A stretch of DNA of 62,171 bases from Oceanibaculum pacificum (GCF_001618175.1 NZ_LPXN01000160.1:1-62171), one strand, 5' to 3'; positions 47,433-56,850 are shown, numbered from the stretch's first letter. Translations and numbers: made by a program. The notes: generated by a model not told the origin, from the letters alone.

Positions 47433-50400
47433 TACAAGACCCCCCGTTCCCGCGGTTTCCCCTCTCCGACCGCAGCCGGCCTGTCGATGGCCCCGCCTGC
47501 GGGGGCCGCGCCGATGGGCGGCGTGGCCGACCGGGCGAATCGGGCGTCGATCCGCGCCGCCATCTCCGCCGGGGTGCGGCCCTCGAACAGTTCGGCTACC
47601 GGAATATCGGTCCCCAACTCCGCGCTCAAGATCGATGCGATCCTGACCGCCAGCAACGAATCGCCGCCGCGCTCCAGGAAATCGTCATGCGCCCCGATGG
47701 TCGTGTCCCCGAACAGACGATACCAAACGGAGATGACGGTTTCGAGCGTATCGCGCGTCGGCTGTTCCCCCGCCTGTTGTCCCGCCCCCAGGGCGGCATC
47801 GTTCGCAGCGGAGAATTGCAGCGTGGCCGACAGATGACCATGCGCCGCGCCGTTCCGCGCCGCTTCGGGTTGCGCTGCGTCGCGCTGGAAAACCTCCGGC
47901 CAAAAGCGCTTGCGGTCGAACGGATAGGTCGGCAGCGGGATGCGCCGGCGCTCTCCCGCTGGCGCCATGCTGCTCCAGTCAGGCTCAACACCCTGCGCCC
48001 AGAGCCGCGACACCGCCTGGAGCAGCGCGGTTTCGCCATCCATCGCCGGCTGTGTCCGGTCGAACGGCTGGCTGGCGACAGCGCGGTCGCCGGCCAGGCC
48101 GTTGATCTGCGCCAGCCGGCTAGCTGTCCGGCCAGCGCCGCATTCGATGGCCAGGCTGTCGGGAAAGCGCGCCAGCAGGCTGTTCATATTGTCGGCGAAA
48201 CGCACCGAATGACGCAGATGCCGGGTCCAGTAATCCGGGCTGCGGGCATTCGCGTCGCTCAGCCAGTCGCCCGTCAGGTTCGATTGCAGGGGGATGGCGG
48301 GCGCATAGAGGGCGGTCTTCGCCGCCTCGGCGCGAAACGCCTCCAGAATCGGCTCCATCGTCGCGGAATGGAAGGCGTGCGATACGGTCAGGCGCTGCCC
48401 CGGCTTGCCGATGGCGCGCAGATGCGCCTCCAGCGCGTCGATCTCCTCCGGTTGGCCGGCGACGACGCATTGGCGGGGGCCGTTGACCGCCGCCAGGGAC
48501 AGGGTCGGCGCAACGGCGGACAGCAACTCGACCACCTCCGGCTCGGTCGCCGGCAGGGCCAGCATCGCGCCGGGGCCGCTCTGGCCCATCAGCCGGCCGC
48601 GCAGCGTGACCAGGCGCAGCGCATCGTCGAACGACATCACCTCGGCCAGGCAGGCGGCGGCATACTCGCCGATGCTGTGCCCGGCCAGCGCGGTGGGCCG
48701 CACGCCATAGGCCATCAGCCGCTCGGCAATCGCGTAGGAGACGATGAACAGGGCGGGCTGGGCGATTTCGGTGCGGGCCATGCGCGCGACGCTGTCCGCG
48801 TCGCGCCTGTCGGTCAGCAGCAGATCGTGCAGATCGACCGGTCCGCCCATCGCCGTCACGGCGGCGCAGGCGCGGTCGATCCGGTCGCGGATCGCGGCAT
48901 CGTCGCGATACAGGGCGGCGGCCATGCCCGGGCTTTGCGAGCCCTGGCCGGGAAACAGAAAGGCGACCGGCGGCGTGGATTTCGCCGCGATGGCGCGGAT
49001 ATGGCCGGGATGGTCCGGCGCGCGCAGGGCCGCCACCGCCTCGGCCGTGTCGCGGGCCAGGATGGCGACCCGGTGCGGGTAGCGCCGCCGCGCCCGCAGG
49101 CTGAAGGCGATGTCGGTCAGCCCGGCGCTCGCCAGATCGCCCCCGAGGGCGTCAGCGGTCAGGCGCAGCAGCGCGTCCAGCGGCTTCTCGCTCGCGGCGG
49201 AGAAAACGAGTATCTGCGGCTTCGCCAGGGCGGCCGCGGCGGCGGCATTGGGACGCGGCGGGGCGGCCTCCAGAATGACATGCGCATTGGTCCCGCCGAC
49301 GCCGAAGCTGCTGACGCCGGCGCGCAGCGGCGTCTCATCCGCGTCCAGCGGAACCGGCCGGTCGGCCACCTGGAACGGCCCCTGATCAAACGGGATGCGC
49401 GGGTTGGGTTGCTGGAAGTTGCAGCTTGGCGGCACCAGGCGGTGCTGCAGGGCCAGCACCGCCTTCAGCAGACCGGCGATGCCCGCCGCCGTATCCAGGT
49501 GCCCCATATTGCCCTTCAGCGATCCCAGCCAGATCGGCCTCTCCTGCCGGGGGCCGTAGACCTTGTTGAGGGCCGCGACCTCGATCGGGTCGCCCAGGCT
49601 GGTGGCGGTGCCGTGCGCCTCGATGAAGCGCACGCTGCCGGGCGCCACGCCGGCATCGGCAAGTGCTGCGGACAGGGCGGCCGCCTGGCCCTCGACCGAT
49701 GGCGCGGTGAAGGCGGCCTTGCGCGCCCCGTCGTTCGAAAGCCCGACCCCCAGGATCACGGCATGCACCGTATCGCCGTCGGCCAGCGCATCCTCCAGCC
49801 GCTTCAGCGCCACGATGGCCGCGCCGCTGCCGCCTACCACACCGTCGGCCTGGCTGTCGAACGGCCGGCAGATTCCGCTGCGCGAGCCGATGCCGCCCTC
49901 GGCATAGCGATAGCCGCCCGTGACCCCGGTACCGAAGGCCGCGCCCCCGGCCAAGGCGACACGGCATTGCCCGGCGCGCAGCGCCTGCACGGCGGAGGCG
50001 ACGTTCACCAGCCCGGTCGAGCAGGCCGTTCCGGCGGCGATGGCCGGGCCGGTCAGGTTCAGCTTATAGGCCAGCCTTGTCGCCGCATGGTCCTTGTCAT
50101 TGCCGAGGGCAAGGGCGTAGCGCGCCATGTCGAGGGTATTGCCCGTCCGCTGCGGGGCGAGCGCGTCGAGCAGGCAGGTCGGAAAGCCGACCCCGACATA
50201 GACCCCCACCGGCCCATCACGCGCCGGGTCGCAGCTGGCATCCTCCAGCGCCGTCAGGGCGGTTTCCAGCAACAGCCGCTGCTGCGGATCGGTCTCCAGG
50301 GCGTCGGCCGACGTCATGCCGAAGGGGATGGGATCGAAACCGTCGATATCCTCCAGCAGCCCATGGCGGGCAACGAAGCCGGGATCCTGCAGCAGCGAAG

Positions 50401-53400
50401 GATCGACGCCGAAGGCGCGCAGCCGCGCGGCGTCGATATCGCGCACGCAATCGCGCCCGGCCTCCAGCAGGGCCCAGAAATCCGCGCGGTTGTCCGCGCC
50501 CGGCAATCGCATTCCCATGCCGATGATCGCGATGGCGCCGGGGCGCTCCACCGCCTGGGGCTGCCCCGCCGCCCCCGGGGCCGCCCCCGAGGCCGCCCCC
50601 GGGGCCGCCGCCGGGGCCGCGATGTTGCTTCCGTGGGTCAGGTAGCGGGCGAAGGCGGCGATGCTCGGATGCTCGAAAATCTCGACGGCGCTGACCTCGC
50701 GGCCGGCTATTCGCCCCAGCCGGCCCTGGGCGCGCAGCACCAGCAGGGAGTGCGCACCGATATCGAACAGGTTGGCCTGCGGATCGATCTCGCCCGCGCC
50801 GATCAACTCCCGCCAGACCGCGGCGACGGCCTGCTGCACCTGATGCTCCCGGGCGGAGAAGCCCGGCAGCGCGCGCGCCGGCGCGGCGGCGGCCGCCGCC
50901 TGTTCCGGCAGGGCCGCCAGCGCCGCCCGGTCGATCTTGCCGGACGGCAGATAAGGCAGGCTCTCCAGCACCGCAATGGAAGGAATCGCGGCTTCCGGCA
51001 GAGTCCGGGCAAGGGCCAGGCGGATCGACGCGGGCGCAATGTCGCCGCCGCCATCCGGCGCGCGGGTGACGAAGGCGCGCAGATGCCCGCCATGCGCATC
51101 GCCGACATGCAGCACGGCCGCCTGCGCGATGCCTGGCAGGCGTCGCAGGTTGCTTTCGACCTCGCCCAGCTCGATGCGCTGGCCACGCACCTTGACCTGC
51201 GAATCGTTGCGGCCCCGATAAGTCAGCGCGCCATCCTCGCCCCAGGACGCCAGATCGCCGCTGCGGTAGAAAACCCCCTCCACCTCGCCGACCGGATCGG
51301 GCAGGAACGCGGCGGCGGTCGCCTCCGGCATGCCGATATAGCCGAGGCTGACGCAGGCGCCGCCCAGATACAGTTCGCCCTGCATGCCGATCGGCGCGCG
51401 CCGGCCGTCCGGCCCGATCACCCGCACCAGACCGCCCGGAGAGACGGGGCCGATGGGCACCCGGTCGTCGGAAAAACGGTGTGGTAGGCGGTAGGCGGTT
51501 ATATCGACGACCGTCTCGGTCGGGCCGTAGCCGTTCCAGAGCGCCGCATCGCCCAGAACGGCGCGCAGGCGGGCCGCCAGGCCGGGAGAAAAAATTTCGC
51601 CGCCCAGAACCACGTGGCGCACGGCATGCCCACCGTCCAGCGGCGCGCTGTCGATCAGGCTTTCCATGGCCGTCGGGGTCAAGTTGATGTAGGTCGCGCC
51701 ATGGCGCGTTGCCTCATTCCAGAACCGATGTCCGTCCAGCAGGGTTTCGCGGCGCATGGTCCATAGGCGCGCGCCGGTTATCAGCGCCATGCCCAGTTCC
51801 TGAATCCAGGGATCGAACCCCATGGCCGGGCTCAGCACGACGGTTTCCGGGTCGCCCGCATCGGCGCTGCCCAGGGAATAATGCCCGGCGACGCTGACCA
51901 CCTTGCGGCACAGCGCGCCATGCGGCACCGCGACCGGCTTCGGCTGGCCGGTGGAGCCCGCTGTGTGGAACACAATGGCGATATCGTCATCGGCCGGCTC
52001 CACCCCTTCGCCGGCAGGCTCTTCCCCCGCCGTGCGCCCTGCCGCCTCGGTCATCCAGCCGGTCAGGTCGACGGCCTGGATGGCGCCGCGATCCGCGTCC
52101 GGCCACAGGGTCGCGGCGTCGCACAGCACCAGCCGCACATCGATCGTCTCGGCCATGGCCCGGCGGCGGGCGATCGGCAGGACCGGATCGAGCATTACCG
52201 CCGCCGCGCCGCGCCGCCACAGCGCGATCAGCCCGGCAACCAGCGCCGGCCCCGGCAGGCAGCCCAGCCCGACCAGATCGCCGCGCTGCACGCCGGCTTC
52301 CAGCAGGTTACGCGAAATCGCGCTTGCCAGCCGGTCGAGCTGGCCATAGTGGGTTTCCGTCCCGTCATCGGCGATGACGGCAACATGGTCCGGGAAGCGG
52401 CGCATGACATCGGCGATGCGCGCCGGCAGAAGCGGCGCTTGCATGTCCGGCGGTATCGCGGGGCCGGCCTCCCAGCGACGGATCGTTGCGATCTCGGCTT
52501 CCGGCGTCAGGGTCAAGTCGGCGAGCGGCTGGTCCGGGTTGGCCAGCACGCGGTCCAGCAGATGCTCGAAGCGGGCGGCAATGCGCGCAACCTCGGCCCT
52601 GGTGTAGAGCGCGGGATTGTAGCGCCAATGCAGATAGGCCCCCGTGCCGCCGTCGCCCAGCTCCTCGCCGACGAAGATCAAGGAAATGTCGGACGCCAAG
52701 CCGGTATAGAAATTCACCACGCTGGCGGACAGGCCATCGAACGCGAGCGGCGGCACCACCCCGATGATATTCACCCCCGCGCCGTCGGCATCGGGCCGGC
52801 TGCTTCCGCCCAGGGCAGCGCGCATGCGGATGGGCGCCAGCCGCATATGACGCATGTCGCGCCGCAACTGGCCAAAAATCTCGCGCGCGAGATCGCCGAT
52901 ATCGTGCTTCCCCGCCAGATCGACGGTGAAAGGCAAGGCGAAGGCGAAAGCGCCGGGCGTCGACCGTTCCTGCCGGCCGATGCGGTTGCCGAAGGGCGTG
53001 AGGGCGGTCGGCCGCTGCGTACCCGCCATCCGACCCAGCAGCAGGTAATAGAGCGCCATCGCGAGGGCCGCCAAGGACGCCTTGCTGCGCTCGGCCAACG
53101 CTTGCAGGCCGGCGATCCGGCCGGCATCCAGCCTGGCGAGGAACTCGGCGATCTCGGTGCTTGTCGCGCCGGCGCCGGGCTTGAAGCGGCTGGCCGGTTC
53201 AGCGTTCGCCAGCCGTTCGCGCCAGTAAGCGACGTCGCGCTCATAAGCGGCGCTGCCGGGATAGGCCTCTTCCTCGGCGATGAAATCCGTATAGCGGCCG
53301 AACCAGGCGTCCGGCGGCGCCTCGCCCCGCTTCGACGCATTGTAAATTTGCGCGGTCCGTTCGGCCAGGATATGGCTGCTGAGCCCATCGGTGATGAGAT

Positions 53401-53857
53401 GGCTGTAGCTGCGGAACCACCAATGCTCGTCGGGGCCGAGCCGCAGCAACCGATGCCCGCACAGCGGTCCCGCCCCCTTGTCGAAGGGCCGCCTGCGGAA
53501 AGCTTCCATTTCCAGCCGCGCCGCCGCCGCCGGATCGGGGGCATGGCGCAGATCGATCACCGCGAAATCGGTTGGCGCCGCCTTTTCGGCCAGATACTGA
53601 AAGGGCAGGCCGTCATGCTGCCCGAAGCGCAACTGGGCGCAGTCGGATTCCGCGTCGGTCTGGGTTAGGGCGCGGCACAGAGCCTCAACATCGAGATCGC
53701 CGACAAGGCGCACATAATTGCCGATCGTGTACTTCGCCGACACGGGATCGCCCGCGCCATCCAGCCACATGCCGGCTTGCGGCGCCGTCAGCGCCGACCC
53801 GCGATCCGCCCGGTGATCGGGAGAGTCCATGGCATGGCTTGGCTGCTCTCTCGTCAA
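47432..53857 (-). CDS. Hybrid NRPS-PKS initiation protein: C-A-PCP-KS-AT-ACP
   Basis: 2141 residues, first gene of the assembly line. N-terminal C domain (~25-450) with SHLITDG, a starter-type position that may attach an acyl cap. A domain (~470-985) with an aberrant core A3 (TAGSTGQPKP, Gly to Pro) and FDPWIQELG; hand-read code D-P-Q-N-L-G-G-V-D-K. PCP with GAHSL near 1032. KS (~1115-1530; GTACSTG, EAHGTAT, GNMGH). AT (~1610-1920; GHSIGEYAAA and the malonyl-type HAFH). ACP (GGDSL near 2062). No KR, so a beta-keto unit is expected. The TTG start at 53857 has GGGGAGG at good spacing; the ATG at 53830 has none. Confidence 0.92.
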   Translation of the reverse strand: MTREQPSHAMDSPDHRADRGSALTAPQAGMWLDGAGDPVSAKYTIGNYVRLVGDLDVEALCRALTQTDAESDCAQLRFGQHDGLPFQYLAEKAAPTDFAVIDLRHAPDPAAAARLEMEAFRRRPFDKGAGPLCGHRLLRLGPDEHWWFRSYSHLITDGLSSHILAERTAQIYNASKRGEAPPDAWFGRYTDFIAEEEAYPGSAAYERDVAYWRERLANAEPASRFKPGAGATSTEIAEFLARLDAGRIAGLQALAERSKASLAALAMALYYLLLGRMAGTQRPTALTPFGNRIGRQERSTPGAFAFALPFTVDLAGKHDIGDLAREIFGQLRRDMRHMRLAPIRMRAALGGSSRPDADGAGVNIIGVVPPLAFDGLSASVVNFYTGLASDISLIFVGEELGDGGTGAYLHWRYNPALYTRAEVARIAARFEHLLDRVLANPDQPLADLTLTPEAEIATIRRWEAGPAIPPDMQAPLLPARIADVMRRFPDHVAVIADDGTETHYGQLDRLASAISRNLLEAGVQRGDLVGLGCLPGPALVAGLIALWRRGAAAVMLDPVLPIARRRAMAETIDVRLVLCDAATLWPDADRGAIQAVDLTGWMTEAAGRTAGEEPAGEGVEPADDDIAIVFHTAGSTGQPKPVAVPHGALCRKVVSVAGHYSLGSADAGDPETVVLSPAMGFDPWIQELGMALITGARLWTMRRETLLDGHRFWNEATRHGATYINLTPTAMESLIDSAPLDGGHAVRHVVLGGEIFSPGLAARLRAVLGDAALWNGYGPTETVVDITAYRLPHRFSDDRVPIGPVSPGGLVRVIGPDGRRAPIGMQGELYLGGACVSLGYIGMPEATAAAFLPDPVGEVEGVFYRSGDLASWGEDGALTYRGRNDSQVKVRGQRIELGEVESNLRRLPGIAQAAVLHVGDAHGGHLRAFVTRAPDGGGDIAPASIRLALARTLPEAAIPSIAVLESLPYLPSGKIDRAALAALPEQAAAAAAPARALPGFSAREHQVQQAVAAVWRELIGAGEIDPQANLFDIGAHSLLVLRAQGRLGRIAGREVSAVEIFEHPSIAAFARYLTHGSNIAAPAAAPGAASGAAPGAAGQPQAVERPGAIAIIGMGMRLPGADNRADFWALLEAGRDCVRDIDAARLRAFGVDPSLLQDPGFVARHGLLEDIDGFDPIPFGMTSADALETDPQQRLLLETALTALEDASCDPARDGPVGVYVGVGFPTCLLDALAPQRTGNTLDMARYALALGNDKDHAATRLAYKLNLTGPAIAAGTACSTGLVNVASAVQALRAGQCRVALAGGAAFGTGVTGGYRYAEGGIGSRSGICRPFDSQADGVVGGSGAAIVALKRLEDALADGDTVHAVILGVGLSNDGARKAAFTAPSVEGQAAALSAALADAGVAPGSVRFIEAHGTATSLGDPIEVAALNKVYGPRQERPIWLGSLKGNMGHLDTAAGIAGLLKAVLALQHRLVPPSCNFQQPNPRIPFDQGPFQVADRPVPLDADETPLRAGVSSFGVGGTNAHVILEAAPPRPNAAAAAALAKPQILVFSAASEKPLDALLRLTADALGGDLASAGLTDIAFSLRARRRYPHRVAILARDTAEAVAALRAPDHPGHIRAIAAKSTPPVAFLFPGQGSQSPGMAAALYRDDAAIRDRIDRACAAVTAMGGPVDLHDLLLTDRRDADSVARMARTEIAQPALFIVSYAIAERLMAYGVRPTALAGHSIGEYAAACLAEVMSFDDALRLVTLRGRLMGQSGPGAMLALPATEPEVVELLSAVAPTLSLAAVNGPRQCVVAGQPEEIDALEAHLRAIGKPGQRLTVSHAFHSATMEPILEAFRAEAAKTALYAPAIPLQSNLTGDWLSDANARSPDYWTRHLRHSVRFADNMNSLLARFPDSLAIECGAGRTASRLAQINGLAGDRAVASQPFDRTQPAMDGETALLQAVSRLWAQGVEPDWSSMAPAGERRRIPLPTYPFDRKRFWPEVFQRDAAQPEAARNGAAHGHLSATLQFSAANDAALGAGQQAGEQPTRDTLETVISVWYRLFGDTTIGAHDDFLERGGDSLLAVRIASILSAELGTDIPVAELFEGRTPAEMAARIDARFARSATPPIGAAPAGGAIDRPAAVGEGKPRERGVL
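50568..50615. repeat. Four tandem 12-bp repeats inside the NRPS-PKS linker
   Basis: Unit GCCGCCCCCGGG repeated four times with single-base changes, in frame, encoding a (P/S)GAA-type linker between the PCP and KS domains of the first assembly-line protein. Slippage could change linker length without breaking the frame. Confidence 0.75.
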
Positions 53858-54080
53858 GTCTGCCTCCCCGACAGGTATCTAGTCGCATCGGCGACGGAGT
53901 CGCCTATTACTTGCAATGCGATGACCGGCATCATTTTTTAATTGGCGGAATCATGCCTTCGGTCTTCACCCATGACAAGTGACGGACAGAAAAGCGCATG
54001 CGATAAAGCTTTGCACTTTAAAAATCTTTTAGGAAAGGCCTCGCCGAGCATCGGCCCAGGCCCAAATTGTTGGTCGATAA
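53858..54080. promoter_or_regulatory. Divergent promoter region of the NRPS-PKS and phosphopantetheinyl transferase genes
   Basis: This 223-base gap is noticeably AT-richer than its surroundings (for example 53932-53943 and 54017-54032) and must hold the promoters for both divergent units. I see no convincing -35/-10 pair and no clear operator dyad in it. Confidence 0.45.
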
Positions 54081-54857
54081 GTGGGGGTATCCTGGTTGCT
54101 GCCTTCGGTTCGAATTCTCGCCGCATCCCTGCTGACGCTGGAGCGCGACGCCGGGAAAGCCGGGGACCGGCCCTGGCTGCGGGCGGCCTTCGCCATGGCG
54201 GCACCCGGCGATGGCGGCCCGCAGGACCGCGCCATTGATGGCTTGCTGCATCCGGCGGAGCAAGCGCTGGCGGCGGGGTTTCCATCGGCGGCGCGGCACG
54301 ACGGATTCATCCTTGGCCGGGCGGCCGCCAAGGCCGCCTTGTCGGCCTGGCCATCCGGCCCGGCCCCTCGGGATTTGTGGATCGAGCCCGGCATTTTCGG
54401 CCAGCCGGTGATCCGCGGCGCGCTGCCGGCGGATGCCAGCCTGCGGATCGGCATTTCACATATACAAGCCTGCGCGGTCGCCATCGCCTTCGACGCGGCG
54501 CATCCGATGGGGATCGATCTGGAAGCGGTCGCGCCCGACGCGGTGGCCGATGTGATGCAGGCGGCCACCGCGGCGGATCGCGCCTTGCTCGGCACGCTGG
54601 CCGATCATCCGCAGACCGACCGCGCCGGCATCCTCTGGTCGGCGCAGGAAAGCCTGGCCAAGGCGCTGGGCACCGGCCTGATGACCTCGCCCGGCCTGTA
54701 TGAGCTCAACCATATCGAGCTGATGGCGGACGGCCGCGTCGCCTGCGGCTTCGCCCATTTCGCGCAATATAAGGCGGTGTGCAGCCGCACCGCGCAGGGC
54801 TGGTGCGCCATCGCCCTGCCGAAGAACACCCGGATATCCCGGCTGCCGGCCTGCTGA
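54081..54857 (+). CDS. Sfp-type 4'-phosphopantetheinyl transferase
   Basis: Up to 258 residues. It transfers phosphopantetheine from CoA to the carrier domains of the neighbouring megasynthases. The metal/CoA motif GIDLEAVAPDAV and the downstream WSAQESLAKALGTGL (the W-x-x-K/Q-E-S-x-x-K pattern) are clear, as is the His of GISHIQACAVAIA. The start is uncertain: the GTG at 54081 opens the frame, but TTG or CTG codons downstream could be used and no good ribosome site is visible. It is divergent from the NRPS-PKS operon across an AT-rich 223-base gap, so it is likely co-regulated with it. Confidence 0.9.
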   Translation: MGVSWLLPSVRILAASLLTLERDAGKAGDRPWLRAAFAMAAPGDGGPQDRAIDGLLHPAEQALAAGFPSAARHDGFILGRAAAKAALSAWPSGPAPRDLWIEPGIFGQPVIRGALPADASLRIGISHIQACAVAIAFDAAHPMGIDLEAVAPDAVADVMQAATAADRALLGTLADHPQTDRAGILWSAQESLAKALGTGLMTSPGLYELNHIELMADGRVACGFAHFAQYKAVCSRTAQGWCAIALPKNTRISRLPAC

Positions 54858-54864
54858 CAGGCCG
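54847..54864. terminator. Short stem-loop between convergent genes
   Basis: CGGCCTG-ctga-CAGGCCG spans the phosphopantetheinyl transferase stop codon and the 13-base gap to the convergent dehydrogenase gene. There is no T-run; a weak bidirectional end signal at best. Confidence 0.35.
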
Positions 54865-54870
54865 CGCCCG

Positions 54871-55950
54871 TCAGCGATGTCCTGGCTGCTCCAGCAAGCC
54901 GGGCATGCCGACGCTTCTTGCCGCCTCGTCGATATCGTGGATCACATTGTCCGGCAGCACGATTCCGCTGGCCGCCAGGTCGGCGGCGCGGCGCGCCTCG
55001 ATCTCGCCCGGCATCAGGATTTCACTGAACCCATCGGCGCAGGCGCTCGCCTTCAGCTCCGCCACCAGAGCGGACAGGCGGGCCCGATAGTCGACGGCGG
55101 GCATCAGCTTCGCCACATCCAGCAGCAGGAAGAAATGGCCGATATCCTGCGGCGTCTCGAAATCGGAATAGAGATTGCCGAGCGAGCCGGCGAAGCGACC
55201 GCCGGACAGCACGCCGACCAGGATTTCCACCATCACCGCCAGCGCCGAGCCCTTGGCGCCGGACAGCGGCAGCACGACGCCCTTTTCCGCCGCGCGGGCA
55301 TCGGTGGTGGGCCGGCCCTCGGCATCCAGCGCCCAGCCTGCCGGGATGCTCTCGCCGCGCTTCGCCCCCTCGACGATCTTGCCGCGCGCGACAACGGAGG
55401 TCGCCATGTCGGCCAGCACCGGCACATCGCCCGCCGGCAACGAGCCGAAGGTGATCGGGTTGGTGCCGATCACCGCCTGCCGGCCGCCATGCACCGCCAT
55501 GGAGGGTGGAGCGTTGGTCATGCCCAGCAGCAGGCAGCCCGCCGCCGCCGCGCGCTCGGCATAGAAAGAGCCCGCGCCATTATGGTTGCTGTGCGCGACC
55601 ACGGCGGCGCAGACGCCCTGTTCCTTCGCCACGCCGATGGCGGCGTCCACCGCCTTCAGGCTGACCACGGGGCCGGGGCCGTTATCGCCATCGACCCACA
55701 GCAGGGCGGGGGCCTTGCGCTCGATGCGGATATTCGGCCTCGCCTTGGCCGCCCCCTTCAGGATGCGTTCCAGATAGATCGGAATGCGCGTCACGCCGTG
55801 CGAGCCATGGCCGCGCAGGTCGGCATGCACCAGCACCTCGGCGATGATCGCGGCATCGGCGGGGGGCACGCCGCCAGCCTCGAACAGACGGGCGGCGTGG
55901 TCGCGCAGCGCAATGACCGGAAAGCCCCTACTGGCGGCCGCGTGATTCAC
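54871..55950 (-). CDS. Ldh2/malate/L-sulfolactate dehydrogenase-family oxidoreductase
   Basis: 359 residues, NAD(P)-dependent 2-hydroxyacid dehydrogenase of the COG2055 fold (unrelated to Rossmann LDH). The signature HADLRGHGSHGVTRIPIYLERI with its catalytic His is near residue 40, with VAHSNHNGAGSFYAERA and MATSVVARGKIVEGAKRGE further on. The GTG start at 55950 overlaps the upstream stop (GTGA). It is the last gene of the operon led by the RraA-type aldolase. Members oxidise malate, ureidoglycolate, sulfolactate and similar acids; the transporter-linked context suggests a catabolic hydroxy acid. Confidence 0.9.
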   Translation of the reverse strand: MNHAAASRGFPVIALRDHAARLFEAGGVPPADAAIIAEVLVHADLRGHGSHGVTRIPIYLERILKGAAKARPNIRIERKAPALLWVDGDNGPGPVVSLKAVDAAIGVAKEQGVCAAVVAHSNHNGAGSFYAERAAAAGCLLLGMTNAPPSMAVHGGRQAVIGTNPITFGSLPAGDVPVLADMATSVVARGKIVEGAKRGESIPAGWALDAEGRPTTDARAAEKGVVLPLSGAKGSALAVMVEILVGVLSGGRFAGSLGNLYSDFETPQDIGHFFLLLDVAKLMPAVDYRARLSALVAELKASACADGFSEILMPGEIEARRAADLAASGIVLPDNVIHDIDEAARSVGMPGLLEQPGHR

Positions 55951-56840
55951 GAGGCGCTCTCCCGCCCGCCGTTCAGCATGTCGTAAAGCAAGCCCAGCGC
56001 CGCATTGTCGAGATTGGCGTGGCCGGCATTGCACAGACCGGTCATCAGCTGATGCGCCAGCCCGGTCGCCGGCTGGTAGACGCCGTAATGCGCCCCGACG
56101 GCAGTGGCGATGCCCAGATCCTTCTTCATCAGCGCGGCGCGGAAGCCGCCCTGCAGCGTGCCTTCCAGATAGCGCAGGCCGTGGCCCTCCAGCACGCCGC
56201 TGCGCCCGGTGCCGGTGGACAGCACCTCGCGCATCAGCTTCGGGTCGATGCCGGCGGCGCGGGCGACGCCGACCGCCTCGCACACGCCCATCAGATTGAT
56301 CGCCACCATCAGCTGGTTGCAGGCCTTCAGCGCCTGTCCCGCACCGGACGGGCCGACATGGTGGATGTTCTTGCCCATCGCCTCGAAGGCCGGCCGGGCG
56401 CGCGCCACGAGGGCCGCCTCGCCGCCGATCATGATGGTCAGCGTGCCCTCGTCCGCCCCCTTCTTGCCGCCGCTGATCGGCGCGTCGAGAAACGCGGCCC
56501 CCGCCTCGGCCAGGCCGGCGGCGATGTCCTGCGCCTCGAACGGTGCAATGGTCGAGCAATCGACCAGCAGCCCGCCCGGCCAACCCTCGGCCACCAGCCC
56601 GTCCGCGCCGAATGCGACGGCGCGGATCGCGCTCGCGTCGGGCACGCAGGAAATCACCAGCGGGCAGGCCGCCGCCAGCGCCTTGGGGGTCTCGGCGACG
56701 GACGCGCCCAGCTCGCGGAACGCCGCCACCTTCGCCGGGTCGCGGGTCCAGACGGTGAGATCGAAGCCGGCCTTGAGCAGGTTGCGGGCCATACCGTTTC
56801 CCATCACGCCCAAGCCGATGAAACCAATTTTTTCAGCCAT
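55947..56840 (-). CDS. 3-Hydroxyisobutyrate dehydrogenase-family reductase
   Basis: 297-residue beta-hydroxyacid dehydrogenase. Rossmann IGFIGLGVMGNGMARNLL, substrate-binding DAPISGGKKGADEGTLT and the catalytic Lys in GSGQAL-type GAGQALKACNQL near residue 172 are visible. The family covers 3-hydroxyisobutyrate, tartronate-semialdehyde and sulfolactaldehyde reductases. In an operon with an aldolase it could reduce a semialdehyde product. TctA lies 10 bases upstream and the next dehydrogenase overlaps its stop. Confidence 0.9.
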   Translation of the reverse strand: MAEKIGFIGLGVMGNGMARNLLKAGFDLTVWTRDPAKVAAFRELGASVAETPKALAAACPLVISCVPDASAIRAVAFGADGLVAEGWPGGLLVDCSTIAPFEAQDIAAGLAEAGAAFLDAPISGGKKGADEGTLTIMIGGEAALVARARPAFEAMGKNIHHVGPSGAGQALKACNQLMVAINLMGVCEAVGVARAAGIDPKLMREVLSTGTGRSGVLEGHGLRYLEGTLQGGFRAALMKKDLGIATAVGAHYGVYQPATGLAHQLMTGLCNAGHANLDNAALGLLYDMLNGGRESAS

Positions 56841-56850
56841 TGAAATATCC

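Noticed and set aside
30070..49000. Several plus-strand frames of 800-1266 codons opposite the NRPS-PKS genes
   Set aside because: Antisense shadows caused by high GC; no ribosome sites, no motifs, and the opposite strand holds unbroken multidomain synthases.
55951..56583. Upstream extension of the Ldh2-type dehydrogenase, which would look like a fusion
   Set aside because: The extension is an out-of-frame reading of the 3-hydroxyisobutyrate dehydrogenase gene; the GTG at 55950 with a GTGA overlap gives a normal family length.
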